Below, piece after piece: positions 1 to 8,615 of a DNA stretch of 64,000 bases (position 1 is its first letter; each line of letters begins with the position of its first letter). The notes beneath the pieces are model-generated. The model was given only the letters and a program-made list of their open reading frames with translations. It was not told where the DNA came from and ran no database searches. The DNA comes from Sphingobacteriales bacterium (GTDB lineage: Bacteria; Bacteroidota; Bacteroidia; Chitinophagales; JADIYW01), in contig CP064984.1 in the NCBI GenBank assembly GCA_016699615.1, positions 372,001 through 436,000 of the forward strand. The letters run 5' to 3'. A program made the translations under genes and the position numbers.

Positions 1-335
1 ATTAACTCCTCAATATTTGTTAAACAAAAATATTTCGGATAGTTTGGTTCCCAGTAAGGCGAAAAATCAGAGACATATGACCTTGATTGATTTTGAAATC
101 TTTGCGATGTAACATCACGTGATGTTTTTTTTACCTCGATAACAAAAATGTATCTATTTGAAGATTTTAACTTAATTGCAAAGTCAGGTATGATTGTACT
201 ATTTGGAATCGCAGGATGATGTACTAATTCCATCACAGAATCATAGCCACAATTTATGATAGCGTTGTTAATAGCACTTTCAACGACAGGATGAAATCCA
301 GTAACTTCATCAGAGTTATACCAAAGGTTTATCAT
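1..335 (-). CDS. PD-(D/E)xK restriction endonuclease-like protein, partial (C-terminus beyond window)
   Basis: The ATG at 335-333 follows the methylase stop codon by one base, and the frame stays open to the window edge, giving 111 visible residues. They hold the core of a PD-(D/E)xK nuclease: Pro50-Asp51, then Glu67-x-Lys69 in a hydrophobic strand (VIEVKK). A Gln83-x3-Tyr87 follows, as in HsdR-type nuclease domains. With the adjacent adenine methylase and small regulator, the natural reading is the cutting enzyme of a restriction-modification operon, acting on unmethylated DNA. Recognition sequence and type (II versus IIG/I-like) cannot be read here. The fold call rests on these motifs only, and the remaining length is unknown. 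Confidence 0.7.
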   Translation of the reverse strand, partial: MINLWYNSDEVTGFHPVVESAINNAIINCGYDSVMELVHHPAIPNSTIIPDFAIKLKSSNRYIFVIEVKKTSRDVTSQRFQNQSRSYVSDFSPYWEPNYPKYFCLTNIEEL

Positions 336-336
336 T

Positions 337-1992
337 TTAATTCAAGTATTCTTTTATTTCATTATTTAAATCATCAATTGTTAATGATGAACGGTTTTTT
401 TCATTGTATTCGTCAATCAATACCAAATCAATTTGTTCAATTATATGCTTTTGCCTGTTTTCGTATCTGCTCACATTCATCAATTCTTTTCCTAGCAATT
501 CCAATTTTTTTATGGATTGTTCTGAAAGTTTATTTATGTCAATTACTTTCACTTCTTTAAATTCGTAAAGCTGTATTTTTCTCAAACCATTTCCTTGACT
601 TCTTGAATTGCTTAGTGTATTTAATCTCGTAAAAGATGAGTTTAAAATTGCAAAATTAGCTAACTCATTATCCTTGATATTGAGAATATAAAAGTTATCA
701 GAAGACAAAAACTTGTTTGGATTATAAATGAAATCAATATTGTTTCGTAAATAATAGTTGAAAATAAAATTACCTGTTGCTTTCAAATTGATTTTATACC
801 AATCTCTTTTAGTTTCAATATCTCTTTTTACTGCTATAAACTTTTGAGTTGGTGTTTTTAGAATTTCGTTTTTAACTGATTCTAAATACTGTTTAGTTTC
901 ATTAGATATTGACCCATTAACTGCTAGAATGTAAGCATTCTCTTTTTTTACAGTGTAGGTTTTAATCTGAGAAACATCTTTGATAATTGGTTTTAGTTCA
1001 GGGAGTTCATTTTTTGAGAAAATAAAATGGCTATTTACTACTGCCGATGTTCCTCTTTGGATTGGTTGTGATACAATTGTTTTAAGCTCTTTAAAGAGGT
1101 TGGACTTGTAATTGATTTTACTTTGATTGTTGAAGCTATAAGTCAATAACTCTTGTTGTTTTAATTTTATACAATTTGCATTTAATCTATTGTAAGTTCT
1201 TAAATTGTTCAAATCATTCAGTGGAAAATATGATATAGATTTCTTATGATTATTATCCTTTACAAATTTTATTACGGTAGCACCTATTTCTACGTTATCA
1301 AAAGCACTTTTCTTGAAATGATAAATACTTTCTAAACGTCCTAGTTTAAGGAATGATTCTTTTAAATATTTTCCAAAGCTGCTGTAAAGCCAACTGTCAT
1401 ATATGACGGCAACCATTATGCCTCCTTCCTTTAAATGCAGAATAGACTTTAATAAAAAGTAGATATATAAATTTGATTGTGATGGAATTGTTGATAAAGG
1501 AGAAGATACATTGTACCTAATACTGTCTTTTGAATTTGCACCTTCAATCAATAGTTCCTGTCTTACATAAGGCGGATTTTGGATAATTTGATCAAACTTT
1601 TCTGTAATTGGTAAATCAAAGAAACTGCCCTTGATTAAAGTTCTATTTGGGCTTTCGTAAAACTTATTTATTTCTTCAGTGATTAGATTAATGTCAATTT
1701 CAACACCTTTTAAATGGCAATTTGAAAAGTCTTCAGTCATTGCTTTAAAAAAAGTGTTTGGTCCTATACAAGGATCAAGTATAGAAGAATTTGGTTTTAA
1801 ATTGTCTTTTAGTAACCAAATCATAAACTTAGCAAGAATTGGAGACGTAAAAACCTGTCCTAAATTTTCATCTTGTTTAGCCTTGTTGGTTTTAGTCTCA
1901 AAGTCCTTAGAAAAGAACAATTCTAATTGCTCTTCAAAAGTTTGAACGACCTCTTTTAATTCCTTGTATGGTTCACAAACGTAATTAAGCAT
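337..1992 (-). CDS. N6-adenine DNA methyltransferase (Eco57I/N-6 MTase type)
   Basis: A 551-residue protein with a complete Rossmann-type methylase core. The SAM-binding motif I reads LDPCIGPNTFF (near residue 92) and the catalytic motif IV is NPPYVRQE (near residue 138), the NPPY signature of N6-adenine enzymes. The half after about residue 300 would be the target-recognition and helical region. It should protect host DNA at the site cut by the downstream nuclease. Its ATG overlaps the stop of the upstream regulator by 8 bases, and it ends one base before the nuclease start, so the three genes form one translationally coupled operon. No specificity subunit is visible, which argues for a type II-like arrangement. 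Confidence 0.88.
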   Translation of the reverse strand: MLNYVCEPYKELKEVVQTFEEQLELFFSKDFETKTNKAKQDENLGQVFTSPILAKFMIWLLKDNLKPNSSILDPCIGPNTFFKAMTEDFSNCHLKGVEIDINLITEEINKFYESPNRTLIKGSFFDLPITEKFDQIIQNPPYVRQELLIEGANSKDSIRYNVSSPLSTIPSQSNLYIYFLLKSILHLKEGGIMVAVIYDSWLYSSFGKYLKESFLKLGRLESIYHFKKSAFDNVEIGATVIKFVKDNNHKKSISYFPLNDLNNLRTYNRLNANCIKLKQQELLTYSFNNQSKINYKSNLFKELKTIVSQPIQRGTSAVVNSHFIFSKNELPELKPIIKDVSQIKTYTVKKENAYILAVNGSISNETKQYLESVKNEILKTPTQKFIAVKRDIETKRDWYKINLKATGNFIFNYYLRNNIDFIYNPNKFLSSDNFYILNIKDNELANFAILNSSFTRLNTLSNSRSQGNGLRKIQLYEFKEVKVIDINKLSEQSIKKLELLGKELMNVSRYENRQKHIIEQIDLVLIDEYNEKNRSSLTIDDLNNEIKEYLN

Positions 1993-2284
1993 TTTTTAGA
2001 CTTTTATATTTTACTTGTTCTTCAGCTACTTTTAAAGCTGTCAAGGCTGATTCCTCATCTCTTACAATTGAGTAGAGCTTGTTAGCAAGCCACAATGATT
2101 CAAGTTCTTCAATCGGTATTTTAAAGAGTTCATTCAACTTAGTTAAATCTTCTCTCTTTAAGGGTTTTTGGTCATTTTCAACTTTGCTTAGAAAACCTTC
2201 TCCAATACCGAGTTGATAAGCTAATTCTCTCTGCTTAAGACCAGCTTGCTCCCTTAATTCTCTTATTTTTTGTCCAAGTGTCAT
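1985..2284 (-). CDS. XRE-family helix-turn-helix regulator (controller-like)
   Basis: 99 residues starting at ATG 2284. Residues 4-60 form a Cro/C1-type HTH: the stretch from LGQKIRELREQAGLKQREL to the recognition helix and the SKVEND turn is typical. Residues 60-99 are a helical tail. I reject a longer in-frame start near 2590 because that extension runs through a palindromic non-coding element and has no homology-like character. Small XRE proteins first in restriction-modification operons commonly act as controller proteins delaying nuclease expression; that role is inferred from position. A TACTTTTG box (2322-2315, minus strand) lies about 31 bases upstream and is a plausible -7 promoter element. 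Confidence 0.85.
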   Translation of the reverse strand: MTLGQKIRELREQAGLKQRELAYQLGIGEGFLSKVENDQKPLKREDLTKLNELFKIPIEELESLWLANKLYSIVRDEESALTALKVAEEQVKYKSLKNA

Positions 2285-2451
2285 TGTCTTATTTTGTACT
2301 TGTCTAAATTTGGTCAAAAGTAATAAATTATTTTCACTGTTCTGTCGAGCGTTGGAAAAAAATGGCTCTTTTGATTTTTTGAGCGGTGGCTCGTGTGTCG
2401 GAAAAAACCAAATGTGCCATTTGCGGGTTGGCTTTTTACACTGAGCGATAA

Positions 2452-2622
2452 CGTGCGGCGGATTTGCGAAGTTACGAACTGCAAACGAAGTTTGCAAGTG
2501 AAGTAATTTTGCAAATCCGTTGATGTGTTGAAGGTCGAGCGTAGCGAGCCTAAACGCATCATCGGATGTAATCCGCCGCACGATGTGCAAAAGGCGAAGC
2601 GTAGCGAAGACTTTTGCACATC
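2452..2622. repeat. Nested palindromic element (REP-like, attC-like or structured RNA)
   Basis: A GC-richer block in an AT-rich setting. Outer arms CGTGCGGCGGAT (2452-2463) and ATCCGCCGCACG (2571-2582) are perfect complements. Inside lie CGGATTTGC (2459-2467) with GCAAATCCG (2511-2519), extended imperfectly, and a core TGCAAAC (2480-2486)/GTTTGCA (2490-2496). A second hairpin has perfect 12-base arms, GATGTGCAAAAG (2582-2593) and CTTTTGCACATC (2611-2622). Two internal segments share the loop GCGTAGC (2539-2545 and 2599-2605). The structure is directly visible; the nature of the element is not. Canonical integron core sites are not clearly present. Confidence 0.7.
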
Positions 2623-2627
2623 ACACA

Positions 2628-2664
2628 AATATACGCAATAAATGGAGTTGCGTATATTTTTTTT
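2628..2664 (+). terminator. Intrinsic terminator after palindromic element
   Basis: Perfect 11-base arms AATATACGCAA (2628-2638) and TTGCGTATATT (2648-2658), with a 9-base loop and then a run of T. It is oriented for plus-strand transcription, although no plus-strand protein gene lies upstream, which hints that the palindromic block may itself be transcribed. Confidence 0.65.
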
Positions 2665-3136
2665 AAAAAATATTTTTTCTTTATAAGCTTATTATTATCA
2701 ATATTCTATGTTAAATATGTTTTTGCGTATTTTAAATATCCTGTCGTATTATTTCATCCTTATTTCATTTGTGTATACCCAAAATGCGCAAGTTGTTTTT
2801 TGCTTTTTATTAAAATAATTAACATAAATATTTATGGATTCTTTGTGATTCTGAATCTTTATATCAGCAAGGTTACTTCAAACCTTTATTTTTATTGGTG
2901 GCATATTCAAACTCTTTAAATAATATTGTTCTCGTAGATTGCAGCAGAAGCCTACCAGATTGAGTTTTTAAACTATTTTTATTCTTGGTAAACTCATGCT
3001 TCTTGCCTACGCCCCATAACAATCAATGGCGAGGTACTTATTATTTTCAATGCTTCTACAATATTATATCTTATATAAATAATAACTCAACATCATTTAT
3101 TAACTAATGAAAGTAGCCTTGTAGTTTGCTAATAAA
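2665..3136. other. Gene-less AT-rich stretch
   Basis: No coding sequence supported. The only structure seen is an imperfect dyad around 2940-3012 with GAGTTT/AAACTC, GAAGC/GCTTC and GTAG/CTAC pairing. It does not fold as a tRNA by eye. Confidence 0.4.
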
Positions 3137-3163
3137 TAAAAAAACGCCTGATTGCTCAGGCGT
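3137..3163 (-). terminator. Intrinsic terminator of the 3197-3909 gene
   Basis: Arms ACGCCTGA (3144-3151) and TCAGGCGT (3156-3163) with a four-base loop. Read on the minus strand the stem is followed by a T-run. It lies 33 bases past the stop of the minus-strand gene. Confidence 0.8.
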
Positions 3164-3196
3164 ATTCACAAAAAATTTAAAGTCTAACAACGGTTA

Positions 3197-3909
3197 TTAG
3201 GTAATTTGTAGCTTTACTACGCTTATATTTACAGTATCGCTCCAAAAACCAGTTACCATATTATCTAATCTATAGATGGCTTTGTATCGCCATAGTTGTG
3301 CTTGTTCTGGCAATGGAAACATATCTGTATAGTTTGGTTTTATATCTACTTCGCACAATACAAAACCTTTGCCATCGCCTCTATCTACATGAATTTCAAG
3401 TGCATCAAAACTACTTTTTGTCCATATAATTTCTGGGTGCCCGCCTTGTACTAAGTGTACTTGTAATATAGGTTTAGCATTTACTGCATCTACTACCTTT
3501 TTAGGTTGTGGTATACTTTCTATACTCAAATCATTGCCATCTGCAATGGTGTACTTACGGTGGCTTTTTATTCTATTGGCAATAGCCGTAGCTCTGACAA
3601 ATATGGCAGGTTCACTAATGTTGGTGTGGTTGCAAAAACTGGTGCTATTGGTATAGTACTTGGTGTGTTGTTTTGGCTATTGCCACTACGCATTTCGTTT
3701 TTGTACTCTGTTAGTTTCTTACTATAATCTTTAAACTGATTATTGTAGTCTAAAATGAAGGTAAAGTAAATTGCACTACGTTGCATATCCTGTACATCTG
3801 CTGTAGGTATATCATACTTAGTTGCATAATTGGGTAATTTGGCTGCAAAATTTTTTAGCCATAACTCTTTGCCTGCATCGTCTGCTGGCAGAAAATATCC
3901 TGTTGACAT
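3197..3909 (-). CDS. Conserved Bacteroidota protein of unknown function, frameshifted
   Basis: Two adjacent frames make one gene. The first (ATG 3909, ending 3568) begins MSTGYFLPADDAGKELWL and is helical. The second, ending at 3197, carries a beta-rich C-terminus with a fibronectin-III-like look (RGDGKGF, YTDMFPL, WRYKAIY, FWSDTVNISV). Between them the alternative frame reads IFVRATAIANRIKSHRKYT continuously into the second part, so the true protein is about 237 residues and one base is missing near 3616, probably an A of a TTAAGT. I recognise the pattern as a recurrent hypothetical family in Bacteroidota, but no function is known to me. No signal peptide. It is followed by a good terminator and stands alone. 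Confidence 0.6.
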
Positions 3910-4545
3910 GTTTTATTTTTTTTAATTTTAATTAATAATTTATTTTACAAATACTGTACAGTTATATATGAAAACGCAAATGCTCGGATAATATTGTCTA
4001 TTTTATGTTAAAAATTGCAAAGTGTTTAGTTTTTATAGTTTAGGCGATAGCCATTGTTGTTGCAGCGCTACATTATACCTCTATTAGTGTATTTCTATTA
4101 TTCTGGCAATTGCTTCTACTACTAATGCTACAATACACAATTGTTATGCTTTAGACGCAAACTCTATGGCTAACAATTTTATTGTTGCTGCTTTAGCTTG
4201 GGTGGCTGGTAGTAAGAATTAATATTTCTGCTTACCTATTTATTCATAAATTGTAAGTGGTATTTATTCAGGCTGTAGCCTTAGTTGTTAATGCTATATT
4301 TTTATACTCTACAGCTATTGCCTAAGCTACCTACCTACTAGGTTTATTATTGCAGCTGTAGCTCGTGCTTTATGAGCTATTGCCTACATTATAGAATGTT
4401 TAGCATTAATATTGAATATTTCTGTGGCACAAGAGCATGCTCTATCTTTAAGAAATATTTCTACAGCTCGATTTATGCGTAGATAATTTTTTACAATTAA
4501 TTCTATTGTATTTTTAATTTTTCGCTTGATAAAAAAGTGTATTTA

Positions 4546-4664
4546 CTTTCTTTCCCTTTATGGAAAGAAAGCAACAAAGAAAGAGTTATATATTTTCCTC
4601 TTTACTTACTTTTTTTCTTGATGAAATACTGCTTTTACTTTCTTTGTCTTAATACAAAGAAAGT
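4546..4664. repeat. Two related CTTTCTTT hairpins
   Basis: First hairpin: CTTTCTTTCC (4546-4555) with GGAAAGAAAG (4562-4571). Second: ACTTTCTTTGT (4637-4647) with ACAAAGAAAGT (4654-4664). Each has a 6-base loop, and both are followed by the same AACAAAGAAA word, so they are copies of one short palindromic repeat. Confidence 0.65.
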
Positions 4665-4822
4665 AACAAAGAAAAATCAAGTTCAAGCTGAGGCACTTTG
4701 CCACGCTCTTGGCTTCAGCTCGAAAAATCTTACTTCTTTAAATCATCTTGTTGGTTTTGTTTGTGCTTGTTTATAGTTTGTATTATAACATAAATATCTT
4801 GCTGTATCTTTTTTTGCACGAT

Positions 4823-5010
4823 GATTTCAGTCGTTTCAATTTTTCTTCGCCTCGTGCTGACGCTTGAACGTTTTATATGAAAAACTTTTCTTTACGCTCG
4901 ACGCTTATTTCCTTTACGCTATTTTTCTGATGCCAATTTCATTTTCTTATCAGAATATGATTTTAGTCGTTTCGATTTTTCTTCGCTGCGTGCTGATGCT
5001 TGAACGTTTT
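4823..5010. repeat. 52-base direct repeat, two copies
   Basis: Copy one at 4823-4874 and copy two at 4959-5010, both running from GATTT(C/T)AGTCG to GCTTGAACGTTTT, with 47 of 52 bases identical. The copies are separated by 84 bases and lie in non-coding DNA downstream of rpsA. Confidence 0.75.
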
Positions 5011-5109
5011 CTTTATTGTAATTTGATTTTAGATTGTTATAGAATCAATAAATACAAAACTGTTATCATAATTAAATTCCCAAATACAAACTATATATTA
5101 TTGTATAAA

Positions 5110-5141
5110 AATAAAAAATGGGTCATCTTGCGATGACCCAT
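5110..5141 (-). terminator. rpsA terminator
   Basis: Perfect arms ATGGGTCATC (5118-5127) and GATGACCCAT (5132-5141) with loop TTGC; read on the minus strand the stem is followed by T-rich sequence. It lies 27 bases beyond the rpsA stop. Confidence 0.85.
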
Positions 5142-5168
5142 TCTCTTTTGATAAATTATTTATTTGAA

Positions 5169-7046
5169 TTATTTACCTTCCATTTTAGCTTTCAGATCAG
5201 AAAGTGCTTCAAGATCTCCTAAAGTAGATTTCTCAACTTTATTGTTGTTGTCTTTTAATGCATCTTTTTGTTTTTTGCTTTCTTTCTTTTTATCAGAGTC
5301 TACTTTTTTCTTATCTTCTAATTTTTCATCTTCGATAACTCTAGTATGCGAAACAATAATTCTCTTATCATCTCTTTCAAACTCTAATACTTTGAAATTA
5401 AGTACTTCATCTACTTCTGCTATTTTACCATCTTCTTTTTTGATATGGCGAGTTGGTGCAAACGCTTCAATACCATAAGGTAATTGAACTATAGCGCCTT
5501 TATCTTCTCTTTTAAGCACAGTAGCTTGGTGTACTGATCCAACTGGGAATAATGTTTCGAAAGTATCCCAAGGATCTTCTTCTAATTGTTTGTGTCCTAA
5601 AACAATTTTTCTATTTTCAGAATCTATTTCTAAGATGATTACGTCAAATTCGCTTCCAACTGATGTGTATTCATTTGGATGATTGTAACGTTTTGTCCAA
5701 GATAAATCACTGATATGAACCATTCCACCTACGATATCATCTAACTCAACAAATACGCCATATGGTGTGATATTTTTAACAATACCTTTGTGTTTTGTAC
5801 CAACAGCATATTTTGTTGTAATTTTTGTCCATGGATCTTCAGACATTTGTTTTAAACTAACTGACATTTTTCTTTCGTCTTTGTCAATTGTTACCACTAA
5901 TGCTTCATGCTCATCACCTAACTTGAAGAAATCTCTTGAGTTGATTGGTTGATTGCCCCATGATACTTCAGATACGTGAATTAATCCTTCAACACCTGGT
6001 ACTATTTCTAAGAAAGCACCGTAATCTTCTATGTTCACGATTTTTCCTTTTACTTTAGCACCTTCAACAATTCCTTCTGGTAAATTATCCCAAGGATGTG
6101 CTTGTAATTGTTTTAAGCCTAATGAAATACGTTTTTTGTTTTCATCGTACTCAATAACAACAACTTGAAGTTTTTGATCTAATTGTAATACTTCACTTGG
6201 ATGGTTGATTCTTCCCCAAGAAATATCAGTAATATATAATAAACCGTCAATTCCACCTAAATCGATGAATGCACCGAAGTCTGTGATGTTTTTGATAGTT
6301 CCTTCTAATACTTGACCTTTCTCTAATTTTCCAATGATTTCTAAACGTTGAGATTCGATGTCTGATTCAATTAGAGCTTTGTGAGAAACTACTGCATTTT
6401 TAATTGTTTCGTTTACTTTCACAACTTTAAACTCCATGAATTTACCAACATACTGATCGTAATCTGTAATTGGTTTTACATCGATTTGAGAACCAGGCAA
6501 GAACGTTTCCATTCCGAATAAATCAACGATTAAACCACCTTTAGTTTTGCTGATTACTTTTCCTGTAACAATCTCATCTGTTTCTTTAGCTTGTTTAATT
6601 CTATCCCAAGCATTTACTAATTTTGCTTTTTTTCTAGATAAAATAAGATGACCTTTTTTGTTTTCTTTATTTTCAACGAAAACATCAACTTGATCTCCAA
6701 CTTTAAGATCTGGCATGTCTTTAAATTCACTTCTTGGAACTAAGCCATCACTTTTAAAACCTACATTAAGTACTACATCTGAATCTGTAATTGTACTCAC
6801 TGTTGCTTTAATAATTTCGTTGTTTTCAATTTGTCTTAATGTACTATCGTACAATTTTTCAAGCTCTGCAGTTTGTTCTTTGGTGTATTTTTTAGCACCT
6901 CTTTTGCTGATGTTCCAGTCAAATTCTTTTACTGGTTTTACAATAATTTCATCTAACTCGATTGCTTCGCTTTCTACGACTTCTTTTTCTCTAATGACCA
7001 AATCATCGTCGTTTTCAAGATTTGGATTTTCTACTTCTGTTGTCAA
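5169..7046 (-). CDS. rpsA: 30S ribosomal protein S1
   Basis: 625 residues with six tandem S1/OB-fold RNA-binding domains at about 78-147, 165-230, 250-320, 335-405, 420-492 and 507-570. The middle ones show the canonical G-x-V-x-x-I-x-x-[FY]-G-[AV]-F core (KNITDFGAFIDL, VNIEDYGAFLEI, KNITPYGVFVEL). N- and C-terminal tails are highly charged, and the C-terminus is Lys-rich. The protein binds mRNA on the 30S subunit and helps initiation, which in Bacteroidota relies little on Shine-Dalgarno pairing. Start at MTTEVENP (7046) gives the expected acidic leader. It is monocistronic, with its own promoter-like box and a strong terminator. Confidence 0.97.
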   Translation of the reverse strand: MTTEVENPNLENDDDLVIREKEVVESEAIELDEIIVKPVKEFDWNISKRGAKKYTKEQTAELEKLYDSTLRQIENNEIIKATVSTITDSDVVLNVGFKSDGLVPRSEFKDMPDLKVGDQVDVFVENKENKKGHLILSRKKAKLVNAWDRIKQAKETDEIVTGKVISKTKGGLIVDLFGMETFLPGSQIDVKPITDYDQYVGKFMEFKVVKVNETIKNAVVSHKALIESDIESQRLEIIGKLEKGQVLEGTIKNITDFGAFIDLGGIDGLLYITDISWGRINHPSEVLQLDQKLQVVVIEYDENKKRISLGLKQLQAHPWDNLPEGIVEGAKVKGKIVNIEDYGAFLEIVPGVEGLIHVSEVSWGNQPINSRDFFKLGDEHEALVVTIDKDERKMSVSLKQMSEDPWTKITTKYAVGTKHKGIVKNITPYGVFVELDDIVGGMVHISDLSWTKRYNHPNEYTSVGSEFDVIILEIDSENRKIVLGHKQLEEDPWDTFETLFPVGSVHQATVLKREDKGAIVQLPYGIEAFAPTRHIKKEDGKIAEVDEVLNFKVLEFERDDKRIIVSHTRVIEDEKLEDKKKVDSDKKKESKKQKDALKDNNNKVEKSTLGDLEALSDLKAKMEGK

Positions 7047-7085
7047 ATTCTGACTTTTTAAATGGTTAACAATAAATTATAATCT

Positions 7086-7116
7086 CCATTTTTTTAGTAT
7101 ACTACTATTAAAATGG
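7086..7116 (-). promoter_or_regulatory. Dyad in the rpsA 5' leader
   Basis: CCATTTT (7086-7092) and AAAATGG (7110-7116) are complementary, and inside them lies the 10-base palindrome TAGTATACTA (7095-7104). It sits between the proposed rpsA promoter and its ATG. S1 represses its own translation in other bacteria; a leader hairpin would fit, but this is inference. Confidence 0.35.
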
Positions 7117-7120
7117 ACTG

Positions 7121-7128
7121 CAAAAGTA
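7121..7128 (-). promoter_or_regulatory. rpsA promoter -7 box
   Basis: On the minus strand TACTTTTG followed by CA matches the Bacteroidota TAnnTTTG element. It would start transcription about 65 bases before the rpsA ATG. No convincing -33 element was seen. Confidence 0.5.
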
Positions 7129-7282
7129 CGATATTTTTTTTTATTACTGAAAAAATAGCTCAGAATTTAATATTAATTTTGGCTGAATAAACTTAATCTA
7201 TAGAATTACAACATTCTACAAAAAACTATTACATAGAATAAGTAATAATCTATAAAACGCTAATTAACAACATATTAAATGT

Positions 7283-8539
7283 TTATTTTACTAAACACTG
7301 AAATGTTGTAGGTGTTTTCTGAGTTAAGATGATGTTCTTACTTGCAGTATGTTTTGCAACAGCTTCATCATTATAATGTCTAATTGTAAGAATTGATAGA
7401 TTTTCTTGTGTCTCTATATTAAAATTCTCTTGAAGGAAATGTGCAACCTTTTGAATTTTTTCTTTATTATTTTCTACCACAGCTTCAAAAGAGATAGCAC
7501 CTTGTTGCATCATATTTAATTTAAGATTCGCTTTGCTGAATGCTCTAAAAACTGATGCTAAAATATCTTCTTGTATAAAAGAAAAATCTTTAGTTGTAAA
7601 CATCATCAAAGATTGGTTATTTTTCACTATTCTAATTGGTGGTAATTTGCTTTGGTCAGTATTTCCTACAATTGTACCAACACCTTCTGGATGAATGAAT
7701 GAGCGTACATGCAATGGAATATTTTTATTTTGTAGTGGTTTGATAGTTTTTGGATGAATTACTGTTGCACCATAAAATGTCATTTCAACAGCTTCATTAT
7801 AAGAAATTTGCTCTAGGAAAACAGCATCATCAAATACTCTTGGGTCGCCATTCATCACGCCTGGTACATCTTTCCAAATTGTTTGATGTTCTGCATTTAT
7901 CAAATTTGCAAAAATTGCAGCTGTATAATCTGAGCCTTCTCTTCCTAAGGTAGTTGTACAATTTTCTGGTGTACAGCCTAAAAATCCTTGCGTAACAATT
8001 ACATTATCTTTTAGCATTGGTACTACTTTATCATTTGTTAACTCAGCAGTTTTTATCCAATCTACCACAGCTTCTCTATATGTATCGTCAGTTTTAATAA
8101 TATCTCTTACATCTAGCCAACTGTTTTTTATGCCTATTTGTTTGATATATGCTGATAGAATTATTGAAGAAAGCATCTCACCTTGTGAAACAATTTGGTC
8201 GTACACATAATTGTAAGAATCCATTCTATCTTCTTCTAACTGCCATTCTACTTCGCTGAAAACATTTTGTAGTTGATTGAATACATCGTTTTTATCATCA
8301 AATAATTCTTTACAAATTTGAAGATGGTTTTGCTTTACTATATCAAACTTTTCTTTAGCATTTCCTGTCTTATTAAAATAAGCTTCAACAACTTCTTCTA
8401 AAGCATTGGTTGTTTTTCCAGTTGCAGAAACTACAATGATTAGATTTTTGCCATCATTCTTCTCAACTATTGACGCTACATTTTTGATTCCTGATGCATC
8501 TTTCACTGATGCGCCACCAAATTTAAAGACTCTAAACAT
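7283..8539 (-). CDS. lysC: Aspartate kinase
   Basis: 418 residues from ATG 8539, where the catalytic N-terminus KFGGASVKD begins. This is the phosphate-binding motif of aspartokinases. The kinase core continues with SQGEMLSS and the TLGREGSDYTAA substrate/ATP loop, then ends in a C-terminal ACT-type regulatory region (about 300-418). It phosphorylates aspartate, the first step towards lysine, threonine, methionine and diaminopimelate. An open in-frame extension up to 9088 is rejected because it lies antisense to fbp. The gene is divergent from fbp, with facing -7 boxes between them. It is monofunctional: no homoserine dehydrogenase domain. Confidence 0.93.
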   Translation of the reverse strand: MFRVFKFGGASVKDASGIKNVASIVEKNDGKNLIIVVSATGKTTNALEEVVEAYFNKTGNAKEKFDIVKQNHLQICKELFDDKNDVFNQLQNVFSEVEWQLEEDRMDSYNYVYDQIVSQGEMLSSIILSAYIKQIGIKNSWLDVRDIIKTDDTYREAVVDWIKTAELTNDKVVPMLKDNVIVTQGFLGCTPENCTTTLGREGSDYTAAIFANLINAEHQTIWKDVPGVMNGDPRVFDDAVFLEQISYNEAVEMTFYGATVIHPKTIKPLQNKNIPLHVRSFIHPEGVGTIVGNTDQSKLPPIRIVKNNQSLMMFTTKDFSFIQEDILASVFRAFSKANLKLNMMQQGAISFEAVVENNKEKIQKVAHFLQENFNIETQENLSILTIRHYNDEAVAKHTASKNIILTQKTPTTFQCLVK

Positions 8540-8563
8540 AAAATTATATTTTAATAAAGTACA

Positions 8564-8571
8564 CAAAGATA
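8564..8571 (-). promoter_or_regulatory. lysC promoter -7 box
   Basis: TATCTTTG on the minus strand, an exact TAnnTTTG match, ending 24 bases before the lysC ATG. Confidence 0.55.
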
Positions 8572-8589
8572 ATAAAATAGCTTTTTTTA

Positions 8590-8597
8590 TATCTTTG
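8590..8597 (+). promoter_or_regulatory. fbp promoter -7 box
   Basis: TATCTTTG on the plus strand, 18 bases before the fbp ATG. It is identical to, and divergent from, the lysC box, so the intergenic region is nearly palindromic. Confidence 0.55.
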
Positions 8598-8615
8598 TTG
8601 ACAAAAAAATAATCT

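Larger units (their letters stand above)
3910..5109. other. 1.2-kb gene-less region
   Basis: No coding sequence can be supported on either strand; open frames here are short and of low complexity. The part 4020-4480 has recurring GC(T/A)-rich alanine-codon-like words (GCTATTGCC, GCAGCTGTAGCT) broken by stops, which could be a decayed coding repeat. The part 4540-5010 holds two hairpins and a 52-base duplication listed separately. Confidence 0.4.

Noticed and set aside
2285..2590. N-terminal extension of the XRE regulator and an overlapping frame to 2628
   Set aside because: They translate a palindromic non-coding element; the HTH begins just after ATG 2284.
2936..3012. tRNA or small RNA gene
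   Set aside because: The dyad is imperfect and lacks a cloverleaf; no anticodon loop or CCA end can be placed.
4537..5136. Open frames 4537-4776 and 4864-5136
   Set aside because: Built of repeats and hairpins with Phe/Leu-rich low complexity; no plausible family or start context.
5164..7053. Several plus-strand open frames opposite rpsA (5164-5478, 5767-5952, 6715-7053)
   Set aside because: Antisense shadows of a clear rpsA gene, low complexity and Ser/Phe-rich.
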